DNA from: Methylococcus sp. EFPC2
GTDB taxonomy: Bacteria; Pseudomonadota; Gammaproteobacteria; Methylococcales; Methylococcaceae
Length of the DNA stretch: 64,000 nucleotides
Assembly (NCBI RefSeq): GCF_016925495.1
Contig: NZ_CP070491.1
Location: forward strand, 2,604,001 to 2,668,000
Reading direction: 5' to 3'
This document shows, one piece after another, positions 19,859 to 31,527 of this stretch. The position numbers and the translations under genes are program-made. The notes beneath the pieces are model-generated. The model saw nothing but the letters and a program-made list of their open reading frames with translations, did not search any database and had not been told where the DNA came from. Each line of letters opens with the position of its first letter. The stretch's first letter is position 1.

Positions 19859-20434
19859 TTAGTGTCCCGGATAGGCGAGTTCGACCCGGCGATTCTGCTG
19901 GTAGGCCGATTCGTCGTGGCCGGATACGGCCGGCTTTTCCTCGCCGAAGCTGACGATCTGCAGTTGGCTGTCGGACACGCCCTGCAGCTTCAGCAGCTTG
20001 GCCACGGCCTTAGCGCGTTGCTCGCCCAGGGCCACGTTGTATTCGGACGAGCCGCGCTCGTCGGCATGACCTTCCAGCACGACGGTCTTGCCGGAATTGG
20101 AGGCCAGGAAAGCGGCGTGGTTGTTGACGACGGAAACGTATTCCGGCGCGACCTCGCTGCTGTCGTAATTGAAATAGATCACGCGCTTGGACAAGGGGCT
20201 GTTGGGGTCGTCCAGGGCCGCATCGCCGCCGCCTGCGCCGTAAGCACCGCCCGAGCCAGCGCCGTAAGCGCCGCCGTTCTGGCCCGCACCGTATTTGTTG
20301 ATTTCGGGGCCGCCGGCACCGATCACGGCGGAATCTGCGTTTTCGCCTTCCCCGTTGACGCCGCCCTTGGAGCTGCAACCCGCGGCCGCCAGAGCGGCCA
20401 CCAGCAATACCATGCCGAATTTCATCTTATTCAT
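19859..20434 (-). CDS. pal: Peptidoglycan-associated lipoprotein Pal
   Basis: An outer-membrane lipoprotein that binds peptidoglycan through a C-terminal OmpA-like domain and interacts with TolB. The signal peptide ends in a lipobox (AAAGC, lipidated Cys at about residue 20). The OmpA domain shows VIYFNYDSSEV, VVLEGHADERGSSEYNVALGE (in two parts) and RAKAVAKLL. At 191 residues it is longer than usual because of a glycine/alanine/tyrosine-rich insert at about residues 47-70 (repeats of AYGAGS/GG) between the lipid anchor and the folded domain. Confidence 0.97.
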   Translation of the reverse strand: MNKMKFGMVLLVAALAAAGCSSKGGVNGEGENADSAVIGAGGPEINKYGAGQNGGAYGAGSGGAYGAGGGDAALDDPNSPLSKRVIYFNYDSSEVAPEYVSVVNNHAAFLASNSGKTVVLEGHADERGSSEYNVALGEQRAKAVAKLLKLQGVSDSQLQIVSFGEEKPAVSGHDESAYQQNRRVELAYPGH

Positions 20435-20519
20435 TCGTTTTCCTCATAAATCAGTGACTAGAAACTTTTCATGCGCTTAATCGCCCGGATCAGCGCGCTT
20501 AGGCGGTCTGCGGTCCGCC

Positions 20520-21809
20520 CTAGGGCGACCAGGCCGGTTGCCGCACCGAGCCGGCATCGACGCGCAGGCTTTGTCTGACCTTGCCGTCGATGGAAACCGC
20601 CGCCAATTGTCCGCCGTTGGCGGCATAAAGAATCATGCTGCCGTTCGGCGCGAAACCGGGCGATTCATCCTGCGGCCCCTTGGTCAGGATGCGCAGCTGA
20701 CGGTTGGCCAGGTCCAACACCGCGATGCGGTAGCTGCCGCCGACGCCGTGCACCATAGCGATGCTCTTGCCGTCCGGCGAATAAACGCCGCGGGCGTTGT
20801 ATTCGCCTTCGTAGGTGACGCGCTGCGGCTGGCCGCCCGCGCTGGAAACCAGATAGAGCTGCGGCTTGCCGCCCCGGTCGGAGGTGAACAGGATGCTGCG
20901 GCCGTCGCGCGACCAACTGGGTTCGGTGTCGATGGCGAAATGGTCGGTGATCCGTTGCAGCGAACGGCTGCCCAGGTCCATCACGTAGATGTCGGGATTG
21001 CCGTCCTTGGACAGGGTCATGGCCAGCCGGCTGCCGTCCGGCGACCAGGCCGGCGCGCCGTTGATGCCGGGTGCCTCGGACACCTTCTGCCGCTCGCCGC
21101 TGGACAGCGTCTGGGTAAAGACCGCCGCGGTCTTGTTCTCGAAAGACACATAGGCCACCTGACGGCCGTCGGGCGACCAGGACGGCGACATGATGGGCTC
21201 GCGCGAGGTGATGATGCTTTGCGGATTCGCTCCGTCGGTGTCGGCGACCTGTAGCTGGTAACGGCGGTTCGGGCCCTGACCGTTTACCGTGACATAGGCG
21301 ACCCGGGTGGCGAACGCGCCGGCTTCGCCGGTGAGCTGCTGGTAAATGATGTCGGCGATACGGTGCGCCGCCTTGCGCGCTTCCGGGGCGGCGAAAGGGA
21401 TGCTCAGCGTCGTGATGAGATTGCCCCGCACCGCATCGAACAAATGAAACTGGGCGACGAACTGGCCGCCCCCCGTGGGCCGTATCTGACCGATGACCAG
21501 ATCGTCCTGGGACAGGGCTTGCCAGGCGGGGAATTGCACCTGTTCCGGCGCGGTCGGGCGCTGCGGCATGGATTCCAGCGGCAGGGTGCGGAAGCGCCCG
21601 CTGCGGGCCAAGTCGGCCGAAATGATGGAGCCGAGGTTTTCCCCGCCCAGTATTTCCTGGCCGCCGAAAGGCGCGATGGCGATGGGGATGCCGCCGTCGG
21701 CCCCTTGGGTGATCTGCACCGTCAACTCCGCCCGTACGGCCAGGGCGGCGAGGGCCAATAACGTTCCGAAAATTGCGGCGATGAATTTGTTTGTTCTCAC
21801 AGTCGGCAC
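20520..21809 (-). CDS. tolB: Tol-Pal system beta-propeller protein TolB
   Basis: Periplasmic partner of Pal and of TolA/CpoB. The 429-residue product has a signal peptide (LLALAALAVRA), an N-terminal alpha/beta domain (about 30-165) and a C-terminal six-bladed propeller made of repeats of the form SPDGRQVAYVS, SPDGSRLAMTLSKDGNPDIYV and SRDGRSILFTSDRGGKPQLY. Length and motifs are normal. The gap of 85 bases to pal holds no gene. Confidence 0.97.
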   Translation of the reverse strand: MPTVRTNKFIAAIFGTLLALAALAVRAELTVQITQGADGGIPIAIAPFGGQEILGGENLGSIISADLARSGRFRTLPLESMPQRPTAPEQVQFPAWQALSQDDLVIGQIRPTGGGQFVAQFHLFDAVRGNLITTLSIPFAAPEARKAAHRIADIIYQQLTGEAGAFATRVAYVTVNGQGPNRRYQLQVADTDGANPQSIITSREPIMSPSWSPDGRQVAYVSFENKTAAVFTQTLSSGERQKVSEAPGINGAPAWSPDGSRLAMTLSKDGNPDIYVMDLGSRSLQRITDHFAIDTEPSWSRDGRSILFTSDRGGKPQLYLVSSAGGQPQRVTYEGEYNARGVYSPDGKSIAMVHGVGGSYRIAVLDLANRQLRILTKGPQDESPGFAPNGSMILYAANGGQLAAVSIDGKVRQSLRVDAGSVRQPAWSP

Positions 21810-21820
21810 CTAGACCGGTT

Positions 21821-23422
21821 CTAATCCGGCTTAAATTCGAAATCGAATGACCTTAACTCCTGCGCTACCCGGGCATCGGGTGGCATGGGTAGAGGGGCCG
21901 CCTTATGCACGGCATCCACGGCGGATCGGTCGAAAATTGGATCGCCGCTGCTGCGGACCACCTGCGCGCTTTGCACCCCTCCGCCCGGTAACGTGGTTAC
22001 GCGGATTTTACAGGACAGCCCGCTTTTCGCGCCAACCCAACGGCTCTCCACCCGCGGTCGGATGTAGGTATTGGCCCAGGCCTGGGCGTCCCTCTTGGCC
22101 TTTTGAGACAGATCGGCCTGGCGTTCCGCTTCGAGTTGTTCCTTGAGCTCGGATTCGGCCTCCGCCTTGCGCCGGGCGGCCGCCGCCGCGGCATCGGCTT
22201 CCGCCTTGGCTTGCCGCTTGAGATCCTGCTCCGCCTGTTTGCGCGCTTCGGCTTCGGCCTGGCGCTTCAGTTCCTGCTCGGCCTGCTTCTTGGCTTCGGC
22301 CTCGGCCTTCTTGCGCGCTTCCAGCTCGGCTTGTTTCTTCGCCTCCGCGTCGGCTTTCTTCTTCGCTTCGAGTTCCGCCTGCTTCTTGGCCTCAACCGCC
22401 GCCTGCCGTTTGGCTTCTTCCTCGGCCTTTTTGCGGGCTTCCAGTTCGGCTTGCCTGCGCGCCTCGGCTTCCGCCTTTTTCTTTTCCTGCTCGGCCGCTA
22501 GCCGCACTTCTTCTTCGGCCTTGCGCTTGGCTTCCGCCTCGGCTTTTTTCTTTTCGGCCTCGGCCTGCCGTTTCGCTTCCAGCTCGGCTTGCTTCCTGGC
22601 TTCGGCTTCGGCCTTTTTGCGAGCTTCCAGTTCCGCCTGCCGCTTCTCTTCCTCTTCGGCTTTTTTGCGTGCTTCCAACTCGGCCCGTTTCTTGGCTTCT
22701 TCCTCGGCCTTCTTCTTGGCCGCGGTTTCCGCCTGCTGTTTGGCGGCGAGTTCGGCCTGGCGCTTTTCGTCCTCCAGACGCTGCTTTTCGGCGAGCAGCT
22801 TTTGTTGCTCGGCTTTCTTCTGCGCTTCCAGCTTGCGGGCTTCCTCCTGCTGCTTGCGCTCCGCCTGCTGCCTCGCTTCTTCTTCGGCCCGCTTTTTGGC
22901 CTCGGCGTCGGCCTGCGCCTTGGCTTCCCGTTCGGCTTTCAGCCGGGCTTCCTGCTCGGCCTGCTTCTTGGACTCCGCTTCGGCCTTCTTGCGGGCATCC
23001 TGCTCCGATTGCCGTTTGGCTTCTTCCTCGGCTTTTTCCCTCGCGGCCTCGGCCTGGCGTTTTTCTTCTTCCAGGCGCTTGCGCTCGGCGGCTTCCTGTT
23101 GCTGCTCGAGGCGCTGCCGTTCTTCTTCCCGCCTTTCCTCGACCAACTGGGCTTGCTTGCGGGCCTCCGCCGCTTCCTGCGCGCGCTTTTCCTCCTGCGC
23201 CTTTTGCGCTTGCTGTTCGGCTTGCTTCTGCTCGGCGACCTGCCGCTTTTGCGCTTGGGCGTCGACCTCGGCGCTTTCCATCAGCACGGCTTCCATCGTT
23301 TCCGGCTGGGCCGGCATTTCCGGGGGAGTGGCCGAATCGAAGTGAAAGGCGAACAGCAGGAACAGGACGAGGTGCAGCAGCAGCGATAAGCCCAGCGGAC
23401 CCCGTTGACCTCTCGGCAACAT
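21821..23422 (-). CDS. tolA: Tol-Pal system protein TolA with a very long helical linker
   Basis: TolA spans the periplasm and couples the TolQR motor to Pal-TolB. It has a single N-terminal membrane helix (about residues 11-27), a central alanine/lysine/glutamate-rich helical domain (about 45-430), and a C-terminal globular domain (about 440-533) with the conserved ANTYIRPRVESRWVG and LSCKIRVTTLPGGGV stretches. At 533 residues it is clearly longer than the 421 of E. coli. The excess is all in the linker, built of many near-identical units such as AEAKKQAELEARKKAE. The DNA of the linker is therefore internally repetitive (about 22150-23240). Confidence 0.96.
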   Translation of the reverse strand: MLPRGQRGPLGLSLLLHLVLFLLFAFHFDSATPPEMPAQPETMEAVLMESAEVDAQAQKRQVAEQKQAEQQAQKAQEEKRAQEAAEARKQAQLVEERREEERQRLEQQQEAAERKRLEEEKRQAEAAREKAEEEAKRQSEQDARKKAEAESKKQAEQEARLKAEREAKAQADAEAKKRAEEEARQQAERKQQEEARKLEAQKKAEQQKLLAEKQRLEDEKRQAELAAKQQAETAAKKKAEEEAKKRAELEARKKAEEEEKRQAELEARKKAEAEARKQAELEAKRQAEAEKKKAEAEAKRKAEEEVRLAAEQEKKKAEAEARRQAELEARKKAEEEAKRQAAVEAKKQAELEAKKKADAEAKKQAELEARKKAEAEAKKQAEQELKRQAEAEARKQAEQDLKRQAKAEADAAAAAARRKAEAESELKEQLEAERQADLSQKAKRDAQAWANTYIRPRVESRWVGAKSGLSCKIRVTTLPGGGVQSAQVVRSSGDPIFDRSAVDAVHKAAPLPMPPDARVAQELRSFDFEFKPD

Positions 23423-23860
23423 TTATTCTTCCGCGGGTTGGGTCATCAATCCGACGGCAGGCACGCCGGCCTGCTTGAGTGCGGCCATGACCGTGATGAC
23501 CTTGCCGTAATCGACCGACTTGTCGCCGCGTATCAGCACGGACCTGCCCGGCTTGCCCTGCACCGCCCCTAGGACCTTGCCGCTGAGAGCGGCGGCATCC
23601 ACTTCGACGTCCTCGTGATCGCCGACATCGACGAACAGCTTACCCTCGGCGTTGATCGAGACCACGATGGGCGGTTCCTCCTTGGGATCCACCGCCTTGG
23701 CTTCGGCCTGGGGCAAATCGACGTCCACGCCGGTCTGCAGCAGGGGCGTGGTGATCATGAAGATGATCAACAGCACCAGGGAAACGTCGATGTACGGAAC
23801 GACATTGATCTCGGCCATGGGTTTGCGCCGGCCGCCGCGCCCTCCTCCGGATACGTTCAT
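23423..23860 (-). CDS. tolR: Tol-Pal system motor subunit TolR
   Basis: A 145-residue ExbD/TolR protein with one N-terminal membrane helix (VPYIDVSLVLLIIFMITTPL, about 25-44). The helix contains the conserved proton-path aspartate in YIDVSLVLL, and a periplasmic dimerisation domain follows. It starts with four bases overlapping tolQ and ends one base before tolA starts. Confidence 0.97.
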   Translation of the reverse strand: MNVSGGGRGGRRKPMAEINVVPYIDVSLVLLIIFMITTPLLQTGVDVDLPQAEAKAVDPKEEPPIVVSINAEGKLFVDVGDHEDVEVDAAALSGKVLGAVQGKPGRSVLIRGDKSVDYGKVITVMAALKQAGVPAVGLMTQPAEE

Positions 23861-24534
23861 TGCGCGTGCGCCTGCCGGTGCAAGAGGCTCAGGAACTCCT
23901 CGGTGAAGGCTTCGTAGCGATTGGCCAGACGGCCGATGTTGGTCGAATAGCGGTTATAGGCCATGACCGCCGGGATGGCCGCGAACAGGCCCATGGCGGT
24001 GGCGACCAGGGCTTCGGAGATGCCCGGCGCGACCATGGCCAGGGTCGCCTGCTTGACGCTGCCCAGCGAACGGAAAGAGTTCATGATGCCCCATACGGTG
24101 CCGAACAGGCCGATGTAAGGGCTGGTCGAGCCGACCGTGGCGAGGAAAGGCAGACGCTCGTCGAGCTTGTCCAGCTCGCGCGAGAGGGCCACCCGCATGC
24201 CCCGCTGCGCGCCCTCGATCACCGCGTCGGGGGTGATGCCGGCCTGCTGGCGCAAGCGGGCAAACTCCTTGAAACCGGACAGGAAGATGTTTTCCATGCC
24301 TTCGCTCGCGTAGTCCTCGGCGGCGAGTTGACGGTAAAGGTCGGCCAGGTCTATGCCGGACCAGAAGCGCTCTTCGAATTCGTCCGAAGTCTGCTCGGCG
24401 CGTCGGATTTCGCGGTACTTGGAAAAAATGTAGGTCCAGGAAACCACGGAAGCCATCATGAGGATGAACATCACGATCTGGACAACCAGGCTCGCTTCCT
24501 GGATGAGGGTGATGATGGAAAGTTCAGAGGACAT
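23857..24534 (-). CDS. tolQ: Tol-Pal system proton channel subunit TolQ
   Basis: A 225-residue MotA/TolQ/ExbB family protein. It has three membrane helices (about 17-36, 132-155 and 166-190) with the conserved LATVGSTSPYIGLFGTVWGIMNSF and LVATAMGLFAAIPAVMAYN signatures. With TolR it forms the pmf-driven motor acting on TolA during division. It overlaps ybgC by 11 bases, showing the ybgC-tolQRA operon structure. Confidence 0.97.
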   Translation of the reverse strand: MSSELSIITLIQEASLVVQIVMFILMMASVVSWTYIFSKYREIRRAEQTSDEFEERFWSGIDLADLYRQLAAEDYASEGMENIFLSGFKEFARLRQQAGITPDAVIEGAQRGMRVALSRELDKLDERLPFLATVGSTSPYIGLFGTVWGIMNSFRSLGSVKQATLAMVAPGISEALVATAMGLFAAIPAVMAYNRYSTNIGRLANRYEAFTEEFLSLLHRQAHAQ

Positions 24535-24949
24535 CTTTGATCCGTTGCATTAAGTCGTCGGGAATGGCGGTGGGTTTCAGTTCGCCGTCGGTCAGACAGG
24601 CGATGCGAATCGCGGCCTCGCAGATCAGCTCGTCACCGCGCAGAATTTGCTGACTGAAGCTGATACTGGCCCGCCGCAGTTCGCTGATTTCGGCGCTGAC
24701 GCGCAAGGCATCGTTGAAGCGGGCCGGCTTGAGATATTCCGCCTGCACCGAGCGCACGGCGAACAGCACGCCGGACCGTTCGCGCAACTCGTCCTGCTCG
24801 AAGCCGATCTCGCGCAGGCGTTCGGTGCGGGCGCGTTCGAAGAAGCGGAGATAGTTGGCGTAGTAAACCACGCCGCCGGCATCGGTGTCTTCGTAATACA
24901 CCCGTACCGGCCAGAAAAAACGTGTTTCCGATGGTGCCGTATCGGCCAT
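24524..24949 (-). CDS. ybgC: Tol-Pal system-associated acyl-CoA thioesterase YbgC
   Basis: A 141-residue hot-dog fold thioesterase acting on short-chain or malonyl-type acyl-CoA esters. The active-site region VYYEDTDAGGVVYYANYLRFFERARTE (two overlapping stretches, about 15-41) has the catalytic aspartate and the YANYL motif. I start at ATG 24949, four bases after ruvB stops; a longer start at 24970 lies inside ruvB and is unlikely. Confidence 0.95.
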   Translation of the reverse strand: MADTAPSETRFFWPVRVYYEDTDAGGVVYYANYLRFFERARTERLREIGFEQDELRERSGVLFAVRSVQAEYLKPARFNDALRVSAEISELRRASISFSQQILRGDELICEAAIRIACLTDGELKPTAIPDDLMQRIKDVL

Positions 24950-24953
24950 GGCG

Positions 24954-25987
<1,034 letters not shown>

Positions 25988-25991
<4 letters not shown>

Positions 25992-26590
25992 TTTTTGGCC
26001 GCGCCTTGCAGAGCCAGACGGATCAAGTCTTCGCTGCTCTTGCCTTCGGCCGGTATGGCCTTAACCATGCCGGCGGCCTCTTGGGGCTTGAAGCCCAGGG
26101 CGATCAGCGCGCTGACCGCTTCCTGCGCGGGCGTTTCGACGGACGACAACTTCGCCCCGGAGGATGCCGGCAGCGCGCCGGACTCGAATGCAGGCAGGCG
26201 GTCGCGCAGTTCGATCACCAGCCGCTCGGCGGTCTTCTTGCCTATACCGGGCAGGCGGGTCAGGGTCGCGGAGTCGCCGTTCTGCACGCTGCGCTGGAAA
26301 TCTTCCGCGCTGATGCCGGACAGGACCCCCAAGGCCAGCTTGGCGCCGACCCCGCTGACCTTGATGAGACTGCGGAACAGGGCACGCTCGGACTCGGAGT
26401 GAAAACCGAACAGGCTGTGAGCGTCTTCGCGTACCACGAGATGGGTGTGCAGCAAAACTTCCTCGCCCACGGCCGGCAGCCTGAAAAACGTCGACATGGG
26501 CGCATCCAGTTCGTAGCCGACACCGCGCACGTCCAACAGTAGCGACGGGGCTTTCTTGCTGACCAACACGCCGCGCAGAAAACCTATCAT
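25988..26590 (-). CDS. ruvA: Holliday junction DNA-binding protein RuvA
   Basis: A 200-residue protein with the N-terminal OB fold (MIGFLRGVL...[12 protein letters not shown]), two helix-hairpin-helix motifs ([15 protein letters not shown] and [19 protein letters not shown]) and a C-terminal RuvB-binding domain ([16 protein letters not shown]). The correct start is ATG 26590, overlapping the ruvC stop by four bases; the frame is open 23 codons further but those residues are not conserved. Confidence 0.97.
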
Positions 26591-27102
26591 CGGACACCCA
26601 GCCTGCGCCCTTGCATGGATTCCATGCGGCGCTGAGTCTCGCGGGTATGGATGTGGCACAGCGCGATCCCCAAGGCATCGCCGGCATCGGCCTGCAGATT
26701 TTCGGACAAGCCCAGCAGTATCTTCACCATGTGCTGCACCTGGATCTTGTCCGCGCTGCCCTTGCCGACCAAGGCCAGCTTGACCTCGCGCGCGGCATAT
26801 TCATAAACCGGCAGGCCGGCCGCCAACACGCCGCAGATGGCCGCGCCGCGGGCCTGGCCCAGTTTCAATGCGGAATCGGCGTTCTTGTGCACGAAGACCT
26901 GCTCGATGGCGAGCTCGTCGGGGCGGTATTGGCGGGCGATCGCGTGGATGCCGTCGTAGATTTGCCGCAGCCGCTCTGGAAAAGTCTCGGTTTCGGTGCG
27001 TATGCAGCCCTGGGCCACCAGGCGCGGACTGCCCGTGCCGGTGTCCACCAAGCCATAACCGGTGCAGCGGGAGCCGGGATCGATGCCGAGTACGCGTGTC
27101 AC
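26587..27102 (-). CDS. ruvC: Crossover junction endodeoxyribonuclease RuvC
   Basis: A 171-residue RNase H-fold Holliday junction resolvase. The catalytic acidic residues are seen in VLGIDPGSRCTGYG (Asp at about 7), AIEQVFVHKN (Glu at about 67) and the C-terminal DAGDALGIALCH pair. It begins one base after the yebC stop and overlaps ruvA by four bases. Confidence 0.98.
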   Translation of the reverse strand: MTRVLGIDPGSRCTGYGLVDTGTGSPRLVAQGCIRTETETFPERLRQIYDGIHAIARQYRPDELAIEQVFVHKNADSALKLGQARGAAICGVLAAGLPVYEYAAREVKLALVGKGSADKIQVQHMVKILLGLSENLQADAGDALGIALCHIHTRETQRRMESMQGRRLGVR

Positions 27103-27849
27103 TCAGGCGATCTTGGCGAGTATGTCTTCGCTGATGTCGGCATTGGAATAGACGTTCTGCACGTCGTCCAGATCTTCCAGCCGTTCCAGCAGACGTATCA
27201 TCTTTTCCGCATCGTCCTGCTCCAGCGAGGAACTGGTGCTGGCGCGCTGGGTGATCTCGGCGTTTTCGGGATTCAGGCCGGCACCGGCCAGGGCCTCCTT
27301 GACGGCGAGAAACGATTCCGGCGAGGTCAGCACGTCGAACGAACCGTCGTCGTTGCCGACCACGTCTTCCGCGCCGGCTTCCAGGGCCGCCTCCATCAAG
27401 GCGTCTTCATTGGCACCGGCCGGATAGCTGAGAATGCCGATCTTGCTGAACAGATAGGCCACGGAGCCATCGGTGCCCAGGTTGCCGCCCGCCTTGCTGA
27501 AGGCATGGCGCACCTCGGAGACGGTGCGGTTGCGATTGTCGGTGAGGCAATCGACCATCACGGCCACGCCGCCGGGGCCGTAACCTTCGTAGCGCACTTC
27601 CTCGTAGTTGTCGGTGTCGCCCGCGCCTATGCCTTTCTTGATGGCGCGCTCTATCACATCCTTGGACATGTTGTTGGACAAACCCTTGTCGATCGCGGCC
27701 CGAAGACGGGGATTGTTGGAAGGGTCGCCGCCGCCCATGCGGGACGCCACGGTGATTTCACGTATCAACTTGGTGAACAACTTGCCGCGACGGGCGTCCT
27801 GGGCTCCCTTGCGGTGCTGGATGTTGGCCCACTTACTATGACCTGCCAT
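27103..27849 (-). CDS. yebC: YebC/PmpR family DNA-binding protein
   Basis: A 248-residue TACO1/YebC family protein. The N-terminus [25 protein letters not shown] (two stretches) and [16 protein letters not shown] are diagnostic. Members act as transcriptional regulators, and some as translation factors for proline-rich stretches. It is the first gene of the yebC-ruvCAB run, a conserved arrangement in gammaproteobacteria. Confidence 0.97.
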   Translation of the reverse strand: MAGHSKWANIQHRKGAQDARRGKLFTKLIREITVASRMGGGDPSNNPRLRAAIDKGLSNNMSKDVIERAIKKGIGAGDTDNYEEVRYEGYGPGGVAVMVDCLTDNRNRTVSEVRHAFSKAGGNLGTDGSVAYLFSKIGILSYPAGANEDALMEAALEAGAEDVVGNDDGSFDVLTSPESFLAVKEALAGAGLNPENAEITQRASTSSSLEQDDAEKMIRLLERLEDLDDVQNVYSNADISEDILAKIA

Positions 27850-27960
27850 GATTGCCGATTAGCCTCGTAAAGTCCTGAAACAATTCGAATTAATGGAAAT
27901 ATTAACATCTATGTCCGTCGCGATCGACGTCCCGCGACCGGGCACCGCTGACCCGCGGGC

Positions 27961-27997
27961 AAATAAAAAACCCCGGCGGGCGTGGCCAACCGGGGTT
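27961..27997 (-). terminator. Rho-independent terminator of the Lpp-like gene
   Basis: On the minus strand AACCCCGG, a 13-base loop and CCGGGGTT are followed by TTTTATTT. It lies about 38 bases after the stop of the Lpp-like lipoprotein gene, as expected for a highly expressed short transcript. Confidence 0.85.
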
Positions 27998-28034
27998 CGT
28001 TGAATAACTCTCGCGGCCCGAACGGGCCGAAGAA

Positions 28035-28313
28035 TTATTTCAGCTGGGACTTCTTGAACAGGCGATCCAGCTTGCTGTTGACTTCCTCAGCAGCGGCAGC
28101 AGCGCGACGAGCGGAAGCGTCGGCGCTGGCAGCCTTGGATTCGGCGGCCTGAGCGGCGGACAGTGCTTCGTCAGCAGTGCTCTTGATGGAAGAAGTTTCA
28201 GCCTTCAGACCGTCGATCTGGGTCTGCAGATTGCTGATGTCGCCCTTGGTGGCGCAACCAACGGTCAGGCCAGCGGCCACGAGTACAACTGCGAACTTAG
28301 CGGCTTTCATCAT
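28035..28313 (-). CDS. lpp: Lpp-like (alanine-zipper) outer membrane lipoprotein
   Basis: A 92-residue small lipoprotein with a signal peptide and lipobox TVGCATKG (Cys at about 20). The mature part is one long helix with heptad repeats (ISNLQTQIDGLKAET, then alanine-rich AADASARRAAAAAEEV) ending in LFKKSQLK. It is the OprI/Lpp class that trimerises in the periplasm; a C-terminal lysine could be attached to peptidoglycan. The ATG at 28313 has AAGGAG seven bases upstream; the frame is open further but not as a signal sequence. An L,D-transpeptidase gene lies just upstream on the same strand. Confidence 0.9.
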   Translation of the reverse strand: MMKAAKFAVVLVAAGLTVGCATKGDISNLQTQIDGLKAETSSIKSTADEALSAAQAAESKAASADASARRAAAAAEEVNSKLDRLFKKSQLK

Positions 28314-28350
28314 TAGTATTCTCCTTAACTGAAGGGTGAACGAAAACTGA

Positions 28351-28359
28351 ATTATATCA
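28351..28359 (-). promoter_or_regulatory. Extended -10 promoter for the Lpp-like gene
   Basis: The minus strand reads TGATATAAT, an extended -10 element with a perfect TATAAT, 37 bases upstream of the start codon. No good -35 is seen, which fits an extended -10 promoter. Confidence 0.6.
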
Positions 28360-28436
28360 TCCATTCCGGGGAATGAACGGCTCCCGAGACTTAGTGTGCC
28401 GGGATTCCCGCGAGTTTTCCACTCTTTTTTTCGCAA

Positions 28437-29003
28437 TCAGCGAATGACTACCAGCGTGCCTTTTTTGACCCACTGGCTGAGGCGATCGATCTGTTGGTTG
28501 GTCATGGCGATGCAGCCGTGCGTCCAATCGAAATTTTCGTGCACCGCCAAGCTTGCGGCGCCCAGGCCATGTATACCGATCTGCCCGCCCAGCGGCGTGT
28601 TCTGCGGCGGTACGCTATCTGCGAGGCTGGCCCGCACGATCGCATTGAACTGCTCTTCGCCGATCAGACCGTCCTGATAGGCGCGCTTGGCGTTCTCGGA
28701 ATTCGGATAGGTCATGCCGAAGAAGCGATGATATTTGCTCTTGTCGTTGACCCAGCCGATGCGGTATTCGCCCAGTGGGGTCTTGTTGTCGTCACGCATC
28801 TTCTCGAAACCGGCACCTTTGCTTCCGATGGCGATGTGGTCGAACACTTCCTTGGCGTCATCGCCTTCCATGACCCGCAATTCGCGTGATCCGGTGTCCA
28901 CGAGCAACCAGACATCACGCTCGCTGGCGCAGGCCGCTGCGCTGGAGATGAATAACAAGATCGATAAGAAAAAGTGCCGATTCACTTTCACACTCCCGGC
29001 CAA
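28437..29003 (-). CDS. L,D-transpeptidase family protein (YkuD domain)
   Basis: A 188-residue secreted YkuD-domain protein with a signal peptide (FFLSILLFISSAAACAS). The catalytic signature is IGIHGLG followed by THGCIAMTN (Cys at about 165); TPLGEYRIGWVNDKSKYH is typical of the ErfK/YafK-type group. These enzymes form or cut L,D-linkages in peptidoglycan or attach lipoproteins to it. The gene precedes the Lpp-like gene, so attachment of that lipoprotein is a reasonable but unproven role. Confidence 0.9.
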   Translation of the reverse strand: MAGSVKVNRHFFLSILLFISSAAACASERDVWLLVDTGSRELRVMEGDDAKEVFDHIAIGSKGAGFEKMRDDNKTPLGEYRIGWVNDKSKYHRFFGMTYPNSENAKRAYQDGLIGEEQFNAIVRASLADSVPPQNTPLGGQIGIHGLGAASLAVHENFDWTHGCIAMTNQQIDRLSQWVKKGTLVVIR

Positions 29004-29048
29004 AAAATTAAACTGGGCACTAGGTTTCGCAAAAGCGTATATAGATAA

Positions 29049-30713
<1,665 letters not shown>

Positions 30714-30820
30714 GCGGAAAGCTTGGCAGGCGGAGCTCGTGCACGGAGATCGCCGGCGCGAGCCCTTCCCTAGGTCCATGCCCCCTCACGCGAGGTGGCG
30801 CGTGGAGAATTCGGGGGAAA

Positions 30821-31348
30821 TCAATCTGACGCCGCGCAATGTGCGCACAAGCCGTGAATTTCCACGGCCTTGCGATGCGCCTGGAAACCGGCCTCCCGAA
30901 TTTCGACCGCCAGGGCAGCCATTACGACCTTGGCGGGCCGCTCCTCGACCTCATGACAACGCTCGCAAATCAGCAGCAACAACTCATGCTCGCTTTCCGA
31001 GGAAACGCAACCGACGAATGCGTTGAGACTTTCGACGCGGTGGACCAATCCCTGTTCGATCAGGAATTCCAGGGCACGATACACGGTCACCGGCTTGGCG
31101 GCGCACTCGAAAGGGCGGATTTTGTCCAGAAGGTCGTAGGCCTTGACCGCGCGGTGACTTTCCCAGATCAGCTCGAGCACCTTCCGCCGTATCGGCGTCA
31201 GGCGCACGCCTCTTAGGCCGCAAAGGCGCTCGGCGATATCTAACGCCCTCTCTATGCAGCCGGCATGGTTGTGCGGGTTAGCGGTGGCGGCCTCACTCCC
31301 TGAAAAGGGAGTGCCATCCGCCGTTGGCTGGGCTTCGAATTTGGACAT
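30821..31348 (-). CDS. zur: Fur family zinc uptake regulator Zur
   Basis: A 175-residue Fur-family repressor. The N-terminal winged helix contains LTPIRRKVLELIWES and KPVTVYRALEFLIEQGLVHRVES. The structural zinc site is formed by CERC (about 128-131) and CAHC near the C-terminus, a pattern typical of Zur. It would repress zinc uptake and spare-ribosomal-protein genes when zinc is plentiful. No znu genes are in the window. It is divergent from ssrA; no clear Zur box was found in the gap. Confidence 0.88.
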   Translation of the reverse strand: MSKFEAQPTADGTPFSGSEAATANPHNHAGCIERALDIAERLCGLRGVRLTPIRRKVLELIWESHRAVKAYDLLDKIRPFECAAKPVTVYRALEFLIEQGLVHRVESLNAFVGCVSSESEHELLLLICERCHEVEERPAKVVMAALAVEIREAGFQAHRKAVEIHGLCAHCAASD

Positions 31349-31509
31349 GCCCGATCGAGCGCTTTACAGATGATGAAACACTGTAACATCGATATCGCCC
31401 GCGTACCAAGGGCGTCGCGGCTGGTTTCACGGTCCACCCAGAAGGACTCCGCCACCTCGGAAGCGGAGGTGCTGCGAAAATTCTTAGCATCCCCCGTATG
31501 AAATTCTGG

Positions 31510-31515
31510 TAGAAT
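31510..31515 (+). promoter_or_regulatory. Promoter -10 box of ssrA
   Basis: TAGAAT ends 12 bases before the mature 5' end of tmRNA, so transcription would begin close to it. A -35 candidate (TTAGCA, 20 bases upstream) is poor. Confidence 0.5.
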
Positions 31516-31527
31516 TATGTCAACTGA

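Noticed and set aside
22150-23240. Regularly repeated units, at first sight array-like
   Set aside because: They encode the helical linker of TolA in frame; no spacer structure, so not CRISPR.
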